Below are positions 29,598 to 40,033 of a stretch of DNA of 64,000 bases, in pieces; within the stretch, counting starts at the first letter, position 1; every line of letters begins with the position of its first letter. A program made the position numbers and the translations under genes. The stretch spans positions 304,881,833 through 304,945,832 of the forward strand of contig NC_053491.1 of assembly GCF_905171775.1 (NCBI RefSeq), given 5' to 3'. A model generated the notes under the pieces. It made no database searches and was not told the origin of the DNA. It saw nothing but the letters and a program-made list of their open reading frames with translations. Source of the DNA: Rana temporaria (lineage: Eukaryota > Chordata > Amphibia > Anura > Ranidae).

Positions 29598-32030
29598 ATG
29601 TCTACCCTCCAACACTCCCATTTATTTAACCTCTCTGCGCATGTGTTAACTAGTGCTGAAATTCAGGTTCTTTCACGAGGTCTAACATTTTGTCCAGAAG
29701 AGAACTTCAATCTTTTTGAAGTCATTACGGACCTACATCTATTTGCTAGGAAACTTTTACTTAGAATAATACACTCTAAAGTGGATACTGAGATAGATAA
29801 GACGGATTGGTCTGGTTTTAGCATGCGGGAGTTCAAGGCCCTTCGAGACCTGACTCTCCTGCATGAAGAAAATCATTTTGTTGACTTAATTGACCAACTG
29901 GATTTGGACACTTTTCTCGAGGAGGTGGAAAAATCATCTGTCAACACACCCATTCTTTTTAAAAAAACGTCGCAGACCTGTCCCCCTCTCAATACCAATG
30001 CGAATGTATCCACCTTTGTAAAACAAACCATTAGAGATCTTAACAAATTATCTCTTTACAAACTAAAACCCCGAAATTTACCTTTCAGTGAAAATGAGGC
30101 ACTGTCCGCCCTTGCGGACAACGCCACATTTACAGTCAAACCCTCTGATAAAGGGGGTAATATTGTCCTGATGGACAATTATGACTATATCATCATGTGC
30201 GAAACCATTTTGGCCAATGTGGAGTGGTACAAACGTATTTCCGTGCAATCCATTCGTCAATATTTTACCAACTTTTACACACTGGTGGATAAGGCCTTTG
30301 CCGATCATGTTATCTCAAGATACATGTATGATTTCATTCGTACCAAATACCCAAAGATTGCGACATTTTATTGTCTTCCAAAGATTCACAAACTAAAAAA
30401 TCCCCCTCCAAGGAGACCGATAGTTTCTGGCAACGGATCGATATCTGAAAACCTTAGCCGTGTTTTGGACAGTTACCTGCAGCCCTATGTCGCATTACTG
30501 CCTTCCTTTGTTAAAGATACAATCCATCTTTTACAGATTACTGATGAAGTCCTCATTTCTGATGACTCCATCTTGGTGGCCATCGATGTTGAGGCTTTGT
30601 ACAGCAGTATACCCCATGACAAGGGGATTAGGACTGTACACCAATGCCTGACCCTTGGCAACCTACACGACCATACCCTAGATGAGTTTTTGGTAGACTC
30701 TCTCAAATACATACTACAATACAATTGTTTTTCTTTTAACTGCTCCCACTACCTCCAGGTACAAGGTGTAGCGATGGGGACTTGTTGTGCCCCATCCTAC
30801 GCCAATTTGTACCTGGGGGAGTGGGAGCAATCCCTCCCATGTGACCAGGCCCTCGTCGATTGTCTGAGCCACATTAAAATGTGGAGAAGATATATCGACG
30901 ACATACTGGTCATATGGGAGGGTCCCGAGACCTCACTACAAAATTTCTTTGATCTCCTAAACTGTAATGACTACAATCTGAAGTTCACAATGACGTATGA
31001 TAGAAGTAGCATTACCTTTTTGGACGTGAGACTATATGTAGATGCCAGTAGACACCTTTGCAGCACCTTATTCCGGAAGAGCACAGCTGGAAACACAGTA
31101 CTCCACGCTGATAGCTCCCATCCACTCCCCTTGAAGAACTCCATACCCTTTGGACAGTATCTGCGACTACGTCGCAATTGTTCAAACGATGCCCTTTTCT
31201 TTGAGGAAGCTGGCAAACTGCAAGACCGACTTCTTTGCCGAGGCTATAGCCGTAAGTGTTTGCGGAAGGCCTATAATAAAACCAATTTGTTTCCCAGACA
31301 CACACTTTTACACAAAAAGAAACTATTGCCCAATCCTGACTTAGATGTCACCAGAATCATTCTACGATTTTCCCGTCAACATAAATCCATTCAACAAATC
31401 CTTTCTAAAAATTGGACCATCCTCACCGATGATCCAAAGATTAAATCACTTATTGCGGATCACCCCTCTATCACTCTCAAACGTGCTACTTCGATCAAGG
31501 ATCTTCTAGTTCAAAGTGAATACAGGGATGCCGCAAAGAAGAATAAACATTACCCTGTACGTGGTACCTTCCCATGTGGCCACTGTTCTCACTGTCCCCT
31601 CATTAAGAAAGCAAAGGTTTTTCGGCTTCCAAATGGCGACCTTTTTAAACCTCTCCATTTTTCTAACTGTCAAACTCAGGGTATTGTTTATTTAATGGAA
31701 TATGAATGCGGGGCTTTTTACATCGGAAAGACGAAACAACAATTCTGGCGAAGAATGGCAAAACATATCTATAGCATGGAAATAGGTAATTTACATCTCC
31801 CAATTGGGAGGCATACAGTAACTCATCATAACTATACTGTACCCAAAGTTTCCCTCACCGCGCTCTACAGAATTCACATTCCAGACAGAGGCGGTGTTTG
31901 GAACAAAATCCTGCTCCAAAATGAGCAGTGCTGGATTTTCCGATTGCAAGCTACAGCCCTGCCGGGCTTAAATGAATCAGTTTCTTTTGCCCCTTTTCTT
32001 AAGGGCTTTGTATCAGGGAAAACACAATAA
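29598..32030 (+). CDS. Penelope-like RT with GIY-YIG endonuclease, 810 codons open
   Basis: The N-terminal region (about residues 15-130) contains 'RGLTFCPEENFNLFEVITD' and 'LHLFARKLL'. The RT follows: 'PRRPIVSGNGSISENLS', 'AIDVEALYSSIPH', 'QGVAMGTCCAPSYANLYL' and catalytic YIDDIL at about residues 432-437, then 'SITFLDVRLY'. A Cys-rich linker (FPCGHCSHC, about residues 654-662) precedes the GIY-YIG domain at about residue 695, with GIVYL, FYIGKT, an Arg-rich helix and a conserved Glu near 'LLQNEQCW'. Family knowledge: this protein nicks DNA and primes reverse transcription in the nucleus. The Met at 29598 is the first in frame; upstream sequence is in another frame, so some N-terminus may be lost. 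No stop or frameshift interrupts the domains. Confidence 0.95.
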   Translation: MSTLQHSHLFNLSAHVLTSAEIQVLSRGLTFCPEENFNLFEVITDLHLFARKLLLRIIHSKVDTEIDKTDWSGFSMREFKALRDLTLLHEENHFVDLIDQLDLDTFLEEVEKSSVNTPILFKKTSQTCPPLNTNANVSTFVKQTIRDLNKLSLYKLKPRNLPFSENEALSALADNATFTVKPSDKGGNIVLMDNYDYIIMCETILANVEWYKRISVQSIRQYFTNFYTLVDKAFADHVISRYMYDFIRTKYPKIATFYCLPKIHKLKNPPPRRPIVSGNGSISENLSRVLDSYLQPYVALLPSFVKDTIHLLQITDEVLISDDSILVAIDVEALYSSIPHDKGIRTVHQCLTLGNLHDHTLDEFLVDSLKYILQYNCFSFNCSHYLQVQGVAMGTCCAPSYANLYLGEWEQSLPCDQALVDCLSHIKMWRRYIDDILVIWEGPETSLQNFFDLLNCNDYNLKFTMTYDRSSITFLDVRLYVDASRHLCSTLFRKSTAGNTVLHADSSHPLPLKNSIPFGQYLRLRRNCSNDALFFEEAGKLQDRLLCRGYSRKCLRKAYNKTNLFPRHTLLHKKKLLPNPDLDVTRIILRFSRQHKSIQQILSKNWTILTDDPKIKSLIADHPSITLKRATSIKDLLVQSEYRDAAKKNKHYPVRGTFPCGHCSHCPLIKKAKVFRLPNGDLFKPLHFSNCQTQGIVYLMEYECGAFYIGKTKQQFWRRMAKHIYSMEIGNLHLPIGRHTVTHHNYTVPKVSLTALYRIHIPDRGGVWNKILLQNEQCWIFRLQATALPGLNESVSFAPFLKGFVSGKTQ

Positions 32031-32784
32031 CCTATACCCTATAATATATATATTTTTTCCTCCCCGTTCTACTATCTATTTCCTGTCCATTTCTTGCACA
32101 GCCTTTTCGATCCTTCACAGAGAACCATTAGGCGTGTGATTCCCCCACACATTCCCCTTATGATCATTACAATACCGGTTACTTTAGAACTATTAGCGAC
32201 GTGATACAATCATTCTTTATACTGATTGGACTACTATGCTTGTGTTGGAAATGCTTGTTGAGGTATCTTTTTGTGCTGCACTTGTGTTCTTTTAGAATAA
32301 TATATATACAACCATATTCAGGTAGTTACATATGTATAGTGGGTAACAAAAAATTATTGTTGGTTTTTGGATCATATTTTTGTTGTCGCATATTCATTGT
32401 TATTCAGTTTCTTAATGTGAATCTGGAACACTACCGTGTATTAACCATTATTCATTTTAATCTTATCTATAATGACTTTTTGAATGTATGAATATCTGTT
32501 GTTTTTCTTCCTCTTGTGCTGTTTGGACAACCCTTTTTCCACAGCTCTCCCGGGGATGTCCCCTTCAGATTCCCAGCAGCGTGCACTCCCCACTGGACCC
32601 TTGCCCACCGCCCAGCAGGGTGAGAATATAGCGTACTTGTGCGCTTTAGCTTTCCTCCACATGATGGTGACAGTGCACGGCCGTCACCTGTGAAGGAGGC
32701 ACTCTCCCCCGGCTGGCGGCATGTGAAACCGCTCCTACACCCTGTGACAGGCATCGCGTGTTGTCCGGGGTTCAACCCACCACC
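32031..32784 (+). other. Penelope-like 3' untranslated region, first part
   Basis: AT-rich to about 32480, then mixed sequence with 'cagctctcccggggatgtcc'. No coding signal is seen. It follows the stop codon of the RT frame directly. Confidence 0.6.
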
Positions 32785-33345
32785 CATCCCCCCACCATTT
32801 CCATACACTCCCCCCTTTTCCCATTCTCTTACCCATTTCTGTCCCCATCACTCCTTCTTTTTTCTTTTTCCTCTCTCTACGCCTTCCCCTTCACCTCTTC
32901 ACCTTTTAACTTATCCAACACATTTTTCTTTTTCATCACTTTCATCACCCCTCTTTTCCACCACCCCCCCCTCTTTTTTTCAATTCCCTGCACTACACAT
33001 CCACACTTTCACTGCTGCTCCTTTCATTTATTTTCCCTTCCCCACCCTACCCCCTTCCCTTCCTTTCTCCTTTTGGTTTTCCCCAGTCCCCGTTTTCTAT
33101 GCCGGTTTTTGCTTTTGTTCTGTTTTCACACACTATTTTATATTTTATGCCCTTTTCCTTCCCCTTCCCTTCCCCTTTTTTCCCCCCTTCCTCCCCTTCC
33201 CCATTTTCCTTCCCCCCCCCTTACATGCTGTCCAATCCATCAGTTCCGGCCCCTTCGGCCATCTTCCCTTTTCCCGTCTCCCGCTCCCCCCTTTTTTCCC
33301 CCTCCCCCTTCCCCATGGGAAGCACTGTGTTTCCGGCCCCTTTAA
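32785..33345 (+). repeat. Pyrimidine-rich tract, about 550 bp
   Basis: The plus strand is almost entirely C and T, with many 'cccctt', 'tttcc' and 'cccttcccc' runs and few purines. The tract is not a simple tandem repeat. It lies in the 3' region of the Penelope-like element. Such asymmetry can form triplex or other unusual structures; that is inference. Confidence 0.85.
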
Positions 33346-33903
33346 GGAGTTAATACTTTACTCCTCTACCCTCAGCATTCTAGAGCGCACACCTGATCAT
33401 TGTTTGGCATCTACCCTGTTTGTACACATATTCAAACTCTCAGAATTGTAACATTTATCATTCCGATTGCAGGCTTGTTTTCCCTTATCCTTGCACACAT
33501 TTTCCTCTCCTCTCCCCTGTGGTGGTCCAACCCATCACGGGTTCCACTCTTTTGGGGGTGACCCCCTGTTGTGTGGAGCAGAGCCCCTTGGTGTGGATGC
33601 ACGCCTATGACATCTGATTTTTGGACTATCCCTGGGAGATTCTGTCGGATACCCCCATTCAGCATAGAGCAATACACTGTGACGCTCTTTACATTCATAT
33701 TAAGGTAAATAATAAACTTTAGTCTCTTATATTTTTTACATACATACCAATTTGTTTTCCTTTTTGTTCTATCCACTTGTCCCTTATCCTTTAAGGTTTT
33801 TCTATACAGATGTAATAATGGGTCTTCTTAAAAGTGTAATTTATTACCATTAAAAAATGTATGCTATGAGATTTTAATTCATGTGTGTTCCCTTCCAGTC
33901 GCA

Positions 33904-33954
33904 ATAAATCCTCTGAAAAAGACCGACAAGGTCGAAACGTTAGGAACTATTTAT
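33904..33954 (+). ncRNA. Degenerate hammerhead-ribozyme-like motif
   Basis: The order is: CTGA (33913-33916), AAA, a perfect 4-bp stem GACC (33921-33924) and GGTC (33930-33933) with a 5-base loop, then GAAA (33934-33937). A 3-bp 'gtt...aac' stem III and 'TA' follow. Outer 'ataaat' (33904-33909) can pair with 'atttat' (33949-33954). Hammerhead ribozymes are known in Penelope-like elements. The core reads CTGAAAA instead of CTGANGA, so the catalytic G8 is replaced, and stem I has unpaired bases. It is probably an inactive relic, or chance. Confidence 0.4.
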
Positions 33955-34190
33955 ACTGCGCTACAATTACTGGCCGTATGAATGTAATATTGTGCACTGT
34001 CTATACATTATATGTAAATTGTGTCTTTGTACCATGCCACAACTTATGCTCTAATTTGTAATCAACAATTGCCCCACTCTGTGAACCCCCCTTTTTATAC
34101 ATGTGAATAAATACTAATTTTTTAACTACACTGTAATTTATTCTTTCTAATCTGAGCTGCCTAAAAACCCCACTGGGAAAATATCTCTAT

Positions 34191-35191
34191 CACCCTTTCA
34201 AATTTGTTTCCCACAACATACAGGGCCTGAACTCGCCAGTTAAACATAGGATGGCATTCCAATACTATAAATCTTTGAGTCTGATGTGCTTTTTCTTCAG
34301 AAAATGCACTTCTCCCCGACTTACCCCCAATTCTACCCAGAAAATGGACCCGGAAAGACTGGAGGGGTGGCCATTTTCTTCTCTAAGCAGGTGACCTTCT
34401 CACTGGAGAAGCTCATGGGTGACCTAGATGGTCGTTATCTTTTAGTCGTGGGTCATCTGGAGGGCACTCTGGTCAATTTTATTATTATGCCCCGAACACG
34501 GGTCAATCTTTAGGAAGCTTTTGCACAATGTGACCCCAGAACTACAGGGCACTGTACTGTTTGTAGGGACTTCAATGTGGCCTCGACGCCATACTTGATA
34601 AGATGAGATGACTCTCATCCTCCCAGAGGCATTTCCCTAAAATCGGCTCTAAGCTGGCTAATATATTACATCACCATAGTTTAATTGATCTATGGTGGGA
34701 ACTTAACCCATCCAGGAAAGACTATATATTTTTCTTGCATGTCCATAACACCTATTCTAGAATAGATCACTTCTTTAAAGTTCCATCAGCGGTCTCCTTG
34801 TTTCGCACTAGCAAAATAATGGACATGACGAGGTCTGATCATTCAGCGGTTTGGACAGCATGCAACTCACTACAATGTTTTTCTGGCCCGCCCCCCTGGA
34901 GATTGAATGATTCATTGTTTAGCAATCTCTTAATATGTTTTGATATCAAACTAAATATCAAAGAGTGTTTTGCTCAGAAAGATCCTTTGGACACTTCTGT
35001 GGTAAATACCTTGGTAGCACACAAAGTGACCATCAGGGGACATTTCATTCAGATTGCGTCACAGCTGAAAAGAACCTCTGACTCGCTGATCGGCCAAAAA
35101 GAATGCAAGCTGTCCAACCTGTTAACCCAGCAGAAGGACAATCCTAATCTAGACCTGAGGGCTCAGATTGACTTGGTTAGACTGGAACTGA
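34191..35191 (+). pseudogene. L1-like ORF2 relic, segment B (endonuclease and linker)
   Basis: 34191-34582 duplicates 28982-29404. From 34583 the L1 continues: 'YSRIDHFFKVPSA' and 'MTRSDHSAVWTA' (the endonuclease SDH motif), then 'PPWRLNDSLFSN' and the linker up to 'LRAQIDLVRLEL'. The segment is cut at 35192 by the Harbinger transposon and resumes at 39311. It has stops and frameshifts. Confidence 0.85.
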
Positions 35192-35784
35192 GGGCCAGAT
35201 TCACGTAGAGCGGTGCTAATTAAGTTACTCCAAACGTATATCATTTAAGTTAGGGCGCCTTAATTTTGTGATGTAAGTGCCGTATCCACAGCGCTTTTGC
35301 GCCCAAATTTGCGCCAGCGCGACATAAATACAGAGGCGCAAGTGGGAAGTAAGTTGGCGTGCTCCATTGAAATGAGCCGTGACCCCATGCAAATGTAGGG
35401 CCGGCCGTACTGCGCATGCGCGCACGAATCTGCACCTCACTGGGCATGTGCAGAACTCGGCTCGGCGCAATCAGTGAGATAGGAAAAAGGCCAAGCATAC
35501 TTAGTTTGAGAATCGCCCTGTGCTTAAATAGCCCCAGACAAACACACTTCCCTTGCAAAAGTACATCCCTGTGTCTCCCTTCCTAAAGCAAGTGTCTTTT
35601 GCTCTGTTGTTTGTGGTTGTTTGTTGGTGAGTGTAGTGTTATATTAAAGATTTATTGTAGTAGGAGGTTGTAGTAGGTGTGTGTATTTTCGGAGTGTTTT
35701 TTGTGTCTGTTTCTTCTGTGTTTTTTGTTTGAATTTGTATTAGCTGTCTGCTTGTGTTTTTGTTTTTTGGCTGTCTGATTTTTG

Positions 35785-35940
35785 TGTGTGTCTGTTCTGT
35801 GTCTTTTTGGCTGTCTGTTCTGTGTCTTTTTGGCTGTCTGTTCTGTGTCTTTTTGGCTGTCTGTTCTGTGTCTTTTTGTCTGTTTGTTCTGTGTCTTTTT
35901 GTCTGTTTGTTGTGTGTTTCTGTGTTTGTTTGTTCTGTTT
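35785..35940. repeat. 23-bp tandem repeat in the Harbinger 5' region
   Basis: The unit 'ctgttctgtgtctttttggc' plus 'tgt' repeats about six times, with 'tctgttt' variants at the right. It lies just upstream of the Myb-like ATG at 35977. Confidence 0.9.
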
Positions 35941-35976
35941 GAATTTTGTGTCTGTTGCTGAGTGCTGTGTTGTGAG

Positions 35977-37363
35977 ATGGCACCGAAGAGAAGAAAATTA
36001 AACTTCTCGGTGCGAGAGAAGCACTTGCTGGCCAGGGCGATCACCCAATTTGGGAGATTTTTGCATGGCCCTGACAGCCGGGACGTCCCCCCGGCCAGGA
36101 AGAGGGCAATAATCCGAGAGATTACTGATCGGATCAATGCGGAGGGGGGGGAGACAAGGACCCCCAGTGGGATTCAGAAGAAGATCAGCGATCTTAGGAG
36201 CCTGGTCCGGGAGAAGATGGCCAAGCAAGCAGCCCATGCCAGGGGCACTGGAGGAGGCCCACCTGGTGGACTGAGGAGGAACTTGCGGTGGCCCGGTGCT
36301 TCCACAGCCAGCAAGTGGTGGGCCTGCCTGGCTTTCAATCTGATGATCCTGTGAGGACAGGTAAGTTTTTTTTTTATTTCCATCTGGTGAGTAGCATGTG
36401 TGGGTGGGGGAAGGGAATATGTGCCAAGTGTGTGGTGCAGCCTGGCCAGATGGCCAGGAGATTGCTGGGCCATCAGGCCAGAAGATTGCTGGGCCATCAG
36501 GCCAGGAGGTTGCTGGGCCATCAGGCCAGGAGGTTGCTGGGCCATCAGGCCAGGCTGCACCACCCCCAGGACAACAGGCTGCTGAGGAGCCCCAAAAATG
36601 TCTGGAGTGGCCACACCTCACCTCAGGAGGAGGTTCAGGTTGAGGATGATCCGAGGGAGCTTGCCCGAGAAGTGATGCTGTGTTGGGATGAGGATTCCCT
36701 TGTGGCTGACAGCAGTCAGGCCACCATCAGGGGTAGTCCCTCCCACTCCTCCCCCAACAGGGCTGCCCCCCCAGGGGGATCCCCTGCTCCCAGGCCACAA
36801 GCCTCAGCTGGTGGCAGTCAGGCCACTATCAGGGGTAGCCCCTCTCACTCCTCCCCCAACAGGGCTGCCCCCCCAGGGGGCTCCCCTCCTCCCAGGCCAC
36901 AAGCCTCAACTGCAGGCAGGAAGGCCACCCAGAAGACAAGGGGGGTGGCCGAGTTACTGCCTGCAAATCTGCAGAGGGACCAGGCCCTTCAGACCCGCCA
37001 TCTGGGTCAGGTCACCCGGACTCAAGGAGGCACGTGGGCACTGACACTGTTGCATTCATCAACTGTTTCAGTGAGCTGCAGGCCGCCACAACAGGCGTGG
37101 CCCTTGAGGTGACTGCCCTGACCCAGGCTGTCCAGGACAACACCCAGGCTCTCCAGGCCAATATGGCAGCCCTCACTCTGGGCCTGACCAGGATCGCCGT
37201 GGCCTTGGAGGGCAGGGCAGCAGGTGGGCAGCCACCCGGGGAGGATCCTCCTTCCCCTGCCCCCCCCATGAGGATCCTCCTTCCCCTGCCTCCCCCCCAT
37301 GAGGCTCCCCTGAGGGCCCGTGCCCGTGGCCGGCCCAGGCGTAGCTCACGCTGCCGCCATTGA
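35977..37363 (+). pseudogene. Harbinger Myb/SANT-like DNA-binding protein, frameshifted
   Basis: The start MAPKRRKLNFSVREKHLLAR with 'FGRFLHG' and 'ISDLRSLVREKMAK' is a Myb/SANT-like trihelix domain. A frameshift near 36265 moves to the frame 'WWTEEELAVARCFHSQQVVG'. A strong 5' splice site 'aggacag|gtaagt' follows at about 36360. Further coding includes two near-repeats 'QATIRGSPSHSSPNRAAPPG' and, after a likely acceptor at 'tgtttcag' (about 37068), a helical segment 'LTQAVQDNTQALQANMAALT' and a basic tail ending at 37363. Known role: the partner protein binds transposon ends and imports the transposase into the nucleus. The exact exon set is uncertain, and 36460-36550 holds a 24-27 bp internal repeat. 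Confidence 0.75.
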
Positions 37364-37768
37364 GTTTTTGGGTGTACTTCTTTTTTTTTTTTTATGTAAT
37401 TTTTTGGTGATTTGGATTTTTTTTGTGTGTGAATGATGTATGAATGTGGGGGTGACATTCCTGGTGAAAAGGGGTGTCACCCTCAGTTTTGGTGGATTAG
37501 GGTTCCCCAGGACCAGGGAGAAGTGATCCCAGGTCCATGTGAATGGTGTATGAATGCACAGTAACATAATTGGAGCCGTGGCGTGGCATTACTGCTCCCT
37601 AATACCATGTGGTTTTCTTGGGTCTAATCCAATTAGATGTGCATGTGATGTGCCTGTGCTAGGGACCACAGTGGGTGTGCATTCATGCATTCTCATTGTG
37701 CCATGTTTAATGTGTGTGTTTACTGTGCAAAGATGCCTTCTGCGAGGCATCTCCTGGCTGCTGTGCCC

Positions 37769-38923
37769 TCAGCAGACTGGGTAGAGTTGGTTGGGGGGGG
37801 GACTGTCTGGTTCGGGGGTCAGGTCATCACGTATGTCAATCTCCAGGCCCCTTCTCACTGCAAAGTTGTGCAGCATGCAACATGCCCCGATGATCTGGCA
37901 CACAAAGTTTGGGGAATACAACAGGGTACCCCCAGACTTATCCAGGCATCGGAAACGGGACTTCAGGAGGCCAAATGTGCGTTCCACCACTCCACGGGTA
38001 CGTATGTATGCAGCATTGTAGTTTTCCTCTCCTGGGGTTTGGGGGTTCCGGTATGGAGTCATAAGATGGGGTCCCAGTGCATATGCAGAGTCACCAGGAA
38101 GGGAAAAGACAGGAGGATGTTAGTCATGCATGTGCCCCTCGTGATGTCTGCATCATGGGGGGGGGACAGTCATACCTGACACCCATGTCACTCACCAACC
38201 AGCCAGCTGTCCCCATACACGCTCTGTTCAAATTCTCTGGAGATGTTGCTGTGACGGTATATGTAGCTGTCATGGCTGGATCCTGGGTGTTTGGCACAGA
38301 CGTGCCATATGAGGTACTGGGCATCAACTATCACCTGGACATTGATTGAATGCCAATGCTTCCTATTGCGGTACATGTGCTCTGTCACATGCGGGGCTGT
38401 AGTGCACATGTGTGCAATCAATGGCCCCGATGGTGCGTGGGAATCCTGCAATTTTGTAAAAATCTGTAATTGTGTTCATTCGCTGGACCTCCTGGGAGGG
38501 TTTGATGATTAGATTGGCCATGCGTCTCAGGATTGCAGGGACAACCTGGTGCACACATCTGCTAATGGAGGATTGTGACATCCCAGCCACACCTCCACTT
38601 GTGCGCTGAAAAGAGCCAGTGGCCAGGAAATGGAGTGTTGCCAGTACCTTGATCAGTGGCTGCACTGCATGTGAGCGTTGTGTTGGGCTGGTGAGATCAT
38701 CCTGCAGGATTGTGGTTATTTCCATGATGGCTTCACGGTTGAATCTGAAGGTGCGATACACCTCAGAATCACACATGCCAAACACATCTAGGCGTCTGCG
38801 GTAGATCCTCTCCTGTGCCCTCCTCCTCCTTTCCCTCCTCCTTCTTTGCGCCTCTAAAGTCACTAGTATAGTTATGAGCATGGGTGCCCCTGGCATGTTG
38901 GCAGACAGATTGTAGTCCGGCAA
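37769..38923 (-). pseudogene. HARBI1-like DDE transposase, broken
   Basis: From 38923 the frame gives an Arg-rich N-terminus, a helix-turn-helix-like region ('GVAGMSQSSISRCVHQVV') and GAIDCTH, the first catalytic Asp, at about 38418. A frameshift near 38405 leads to 'RNRKHWHSINVQVIVDAQY' and PGSSHDS, the second Asp, at about 38270. After 'YGDSWLVG' a good donor 'g|gtgagt' is present at about 38193. The expected acceptor before 'gtgactctgcatatgc' reads TG instead of AG (about 38096). Coding resumes as 'DSAYALGPHLMTPYRNP' and ends with VVERTFGLLKSRF, supplying the Glu at about 37984. The domain order matches HARBI1 nucleases; the breaks make it a pseudogene. Confidence 0.85.
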
Positions 38924-39310
38924 GTGTGTGTGCTCAGCTCTTCCTTAATGGTGTTGCTTTAGCTGACCTTTACACGGCTGGAGCAAAGTTAAGGCACATT
39001 TTATAAAGTGTAAAATTACTCTGGGAAACTAACAGATGCGCACAGGGCGTAGCCTACGCCGCACACACTTAATTTTGTGGATCGCCTTATCTCCCTCATT
39101 TGCATCTTTGCCTAGCAAAACAATGGTGTGTCTAGCGTATTTTGCGCTCGAAGAAGCGCCGGTGTAATTTTTTTAGGTAGGACGGAAAAAAATTGTTTTC
39201 AGGCGTATTTCGTTTTGAGGATCAGGCGCAAAAATACGCATGGCGCAAATTTCAATTACGCCGCGCATCTCGAGATACGTCGGCGTAAAAGTCCTTTGTG
39301 AATCTGGCCC

Positions 39311-39539
39311 TGAATCTTTAACGACTAGGGCAGAAAAAAACCTTAGATGGACACAGTCAAAATGTTACACCCAGGCGGACAAACCGGGAACATCGTTGGC
39401 TTGCAAATTGACACCCAGACTCCGCCGCAGGACCAACCCAAAGATTAGACAGCCTGATGGATCCTTCACACAAAACCCACAAAAGATTTTGAATCTTTTT
39501 AATTCGTACTTTACCTCCTTATATAACCCTAAGACCCTA
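39311..39539 (+). pseudogene. L1-like ORF2 relic, segment C (linker)
   Basis: Translation gives 'TRAEKNLRWTQSKCYTQADK', 'RRRTNPKIRQPDGSFTQNP' and 'NLFNSYFTSLYNPK'. This is the linker between endonuclease and RT, continuing directly from the sequence before 35192. It is cut at 39540 by a TA-flanked MITE. Confidence 0.8.
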
Positions 39540-40033
39540 AGGCCCCATACACACGGGAGGATTTATCCGCGGATACGGTCCAGCGGACCGTTTCCACGGA
39601 TAAATCCTTTTGAGGATTTCCGCGGATTTCTATGCGATGGAGTGTACACACCATCGCATTAAATTTCCGCGCCGAAATCCTCTGGCGATGACGTGTCGCG
39701 CCGTCGCCGTGATTATGACGCGGCGACGTGCGCGACTCTGTCATATAAGGAATTCCACGCATGCGTCGAATCATTACGACGCATGCGGGGGATCCCTTCG
39801 GACGGATGGATCCGGTGAGTCTATACAGACCAGCGGATCCATCCGTTGGGATGGATTCCAGCAGATGGATTTGTTTGGCATGTCAGCAAATATTCGATCT
39901 GCTGGAATCCATCCCAGGGGAGAAATATCCGCGGAAACAGATCCGCTGGAGTGTACACACCATAGGATCTATCCGCTGAAACCCATTTGCTGGGATTTTT
40001 CAGCGGATGGGTTCTATCGTGTGTATGGGGTCT
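39540..40033. mobile_element. TA-flanked MITE, 494 bp
   Basis: TA at 39538-39539 and 40034-40035 flank ends 'aggccccatacacacg' and the complement of 'agaccccatacacacg', matching at 15 of 16 positions. Inside, 'gatttatccgcggat' and 'atccgctgga' motifs recur in both orientations. L1 coding continues across the junction ('NPKTLNQV'). TA target and short ends suggest Tc1/mariner-type; a 3-bp TAA target cannot be excluded. Confidence 0.8.

Larger units (their letters stand above)
29405..34190 (+). mobile_element. Penelope-like element, 5' end uncertain
   Basis: A 4.8 kb insert lies between two copies of an L1 segment. It contains an uninterrupted RT plus GIY-YIG frame (29598-32030), a 2.1 kb 3' region with a long pyrimidine tract, and a degenerate hammerhead-like motif near 33.9 kb. 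The coding combination is diagnostic of endonuclease-bearing Penelope-like elements. No obvious long terminal pLTR duplication is seen within the element, so the copy may be 5'-truncated. The flanking direct repeats of about 0.4 kb are far longer than usual target duplications. Confidence 0.9.
35192..39310. mobile_element. PIF/Harbinger DNA transposon, 4119 bp, two genes
   Basis: The terminal inverted repeats begin 'gggccagattcac' on the left and end 'gtgaatctggccc' on the right, flanked by a 3-bp TGA duplication (35189-35191 and 39311-39313). L1 sequence resumes across it. It carries a plus-strand Myb/SANT-like gene (35977-37363) and a convergent minus-strand HARBI1-like DDE transposase (37769-38923), the standard two-gene layout. 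The spacer 37364-37768 and the sub-terminal intervals 35200-35780 and 38924-39310 show no further gene. Both genes have frame breaks, so this copy is probably inactive. Confidence 0.92.

Noticed and set aside
31680..31900. Independent GIY-YIG homing endonuclease
   Set aside because: It is continuous with the upstream RT frame, as in Penelope-like elements.
32639..33451. 270-codon frame in the PLE 3' region
   Set aside because: It is Pro/Ser/Phe low complexity read from the pyrimidine tract. It sits downstream of the real coding frame.
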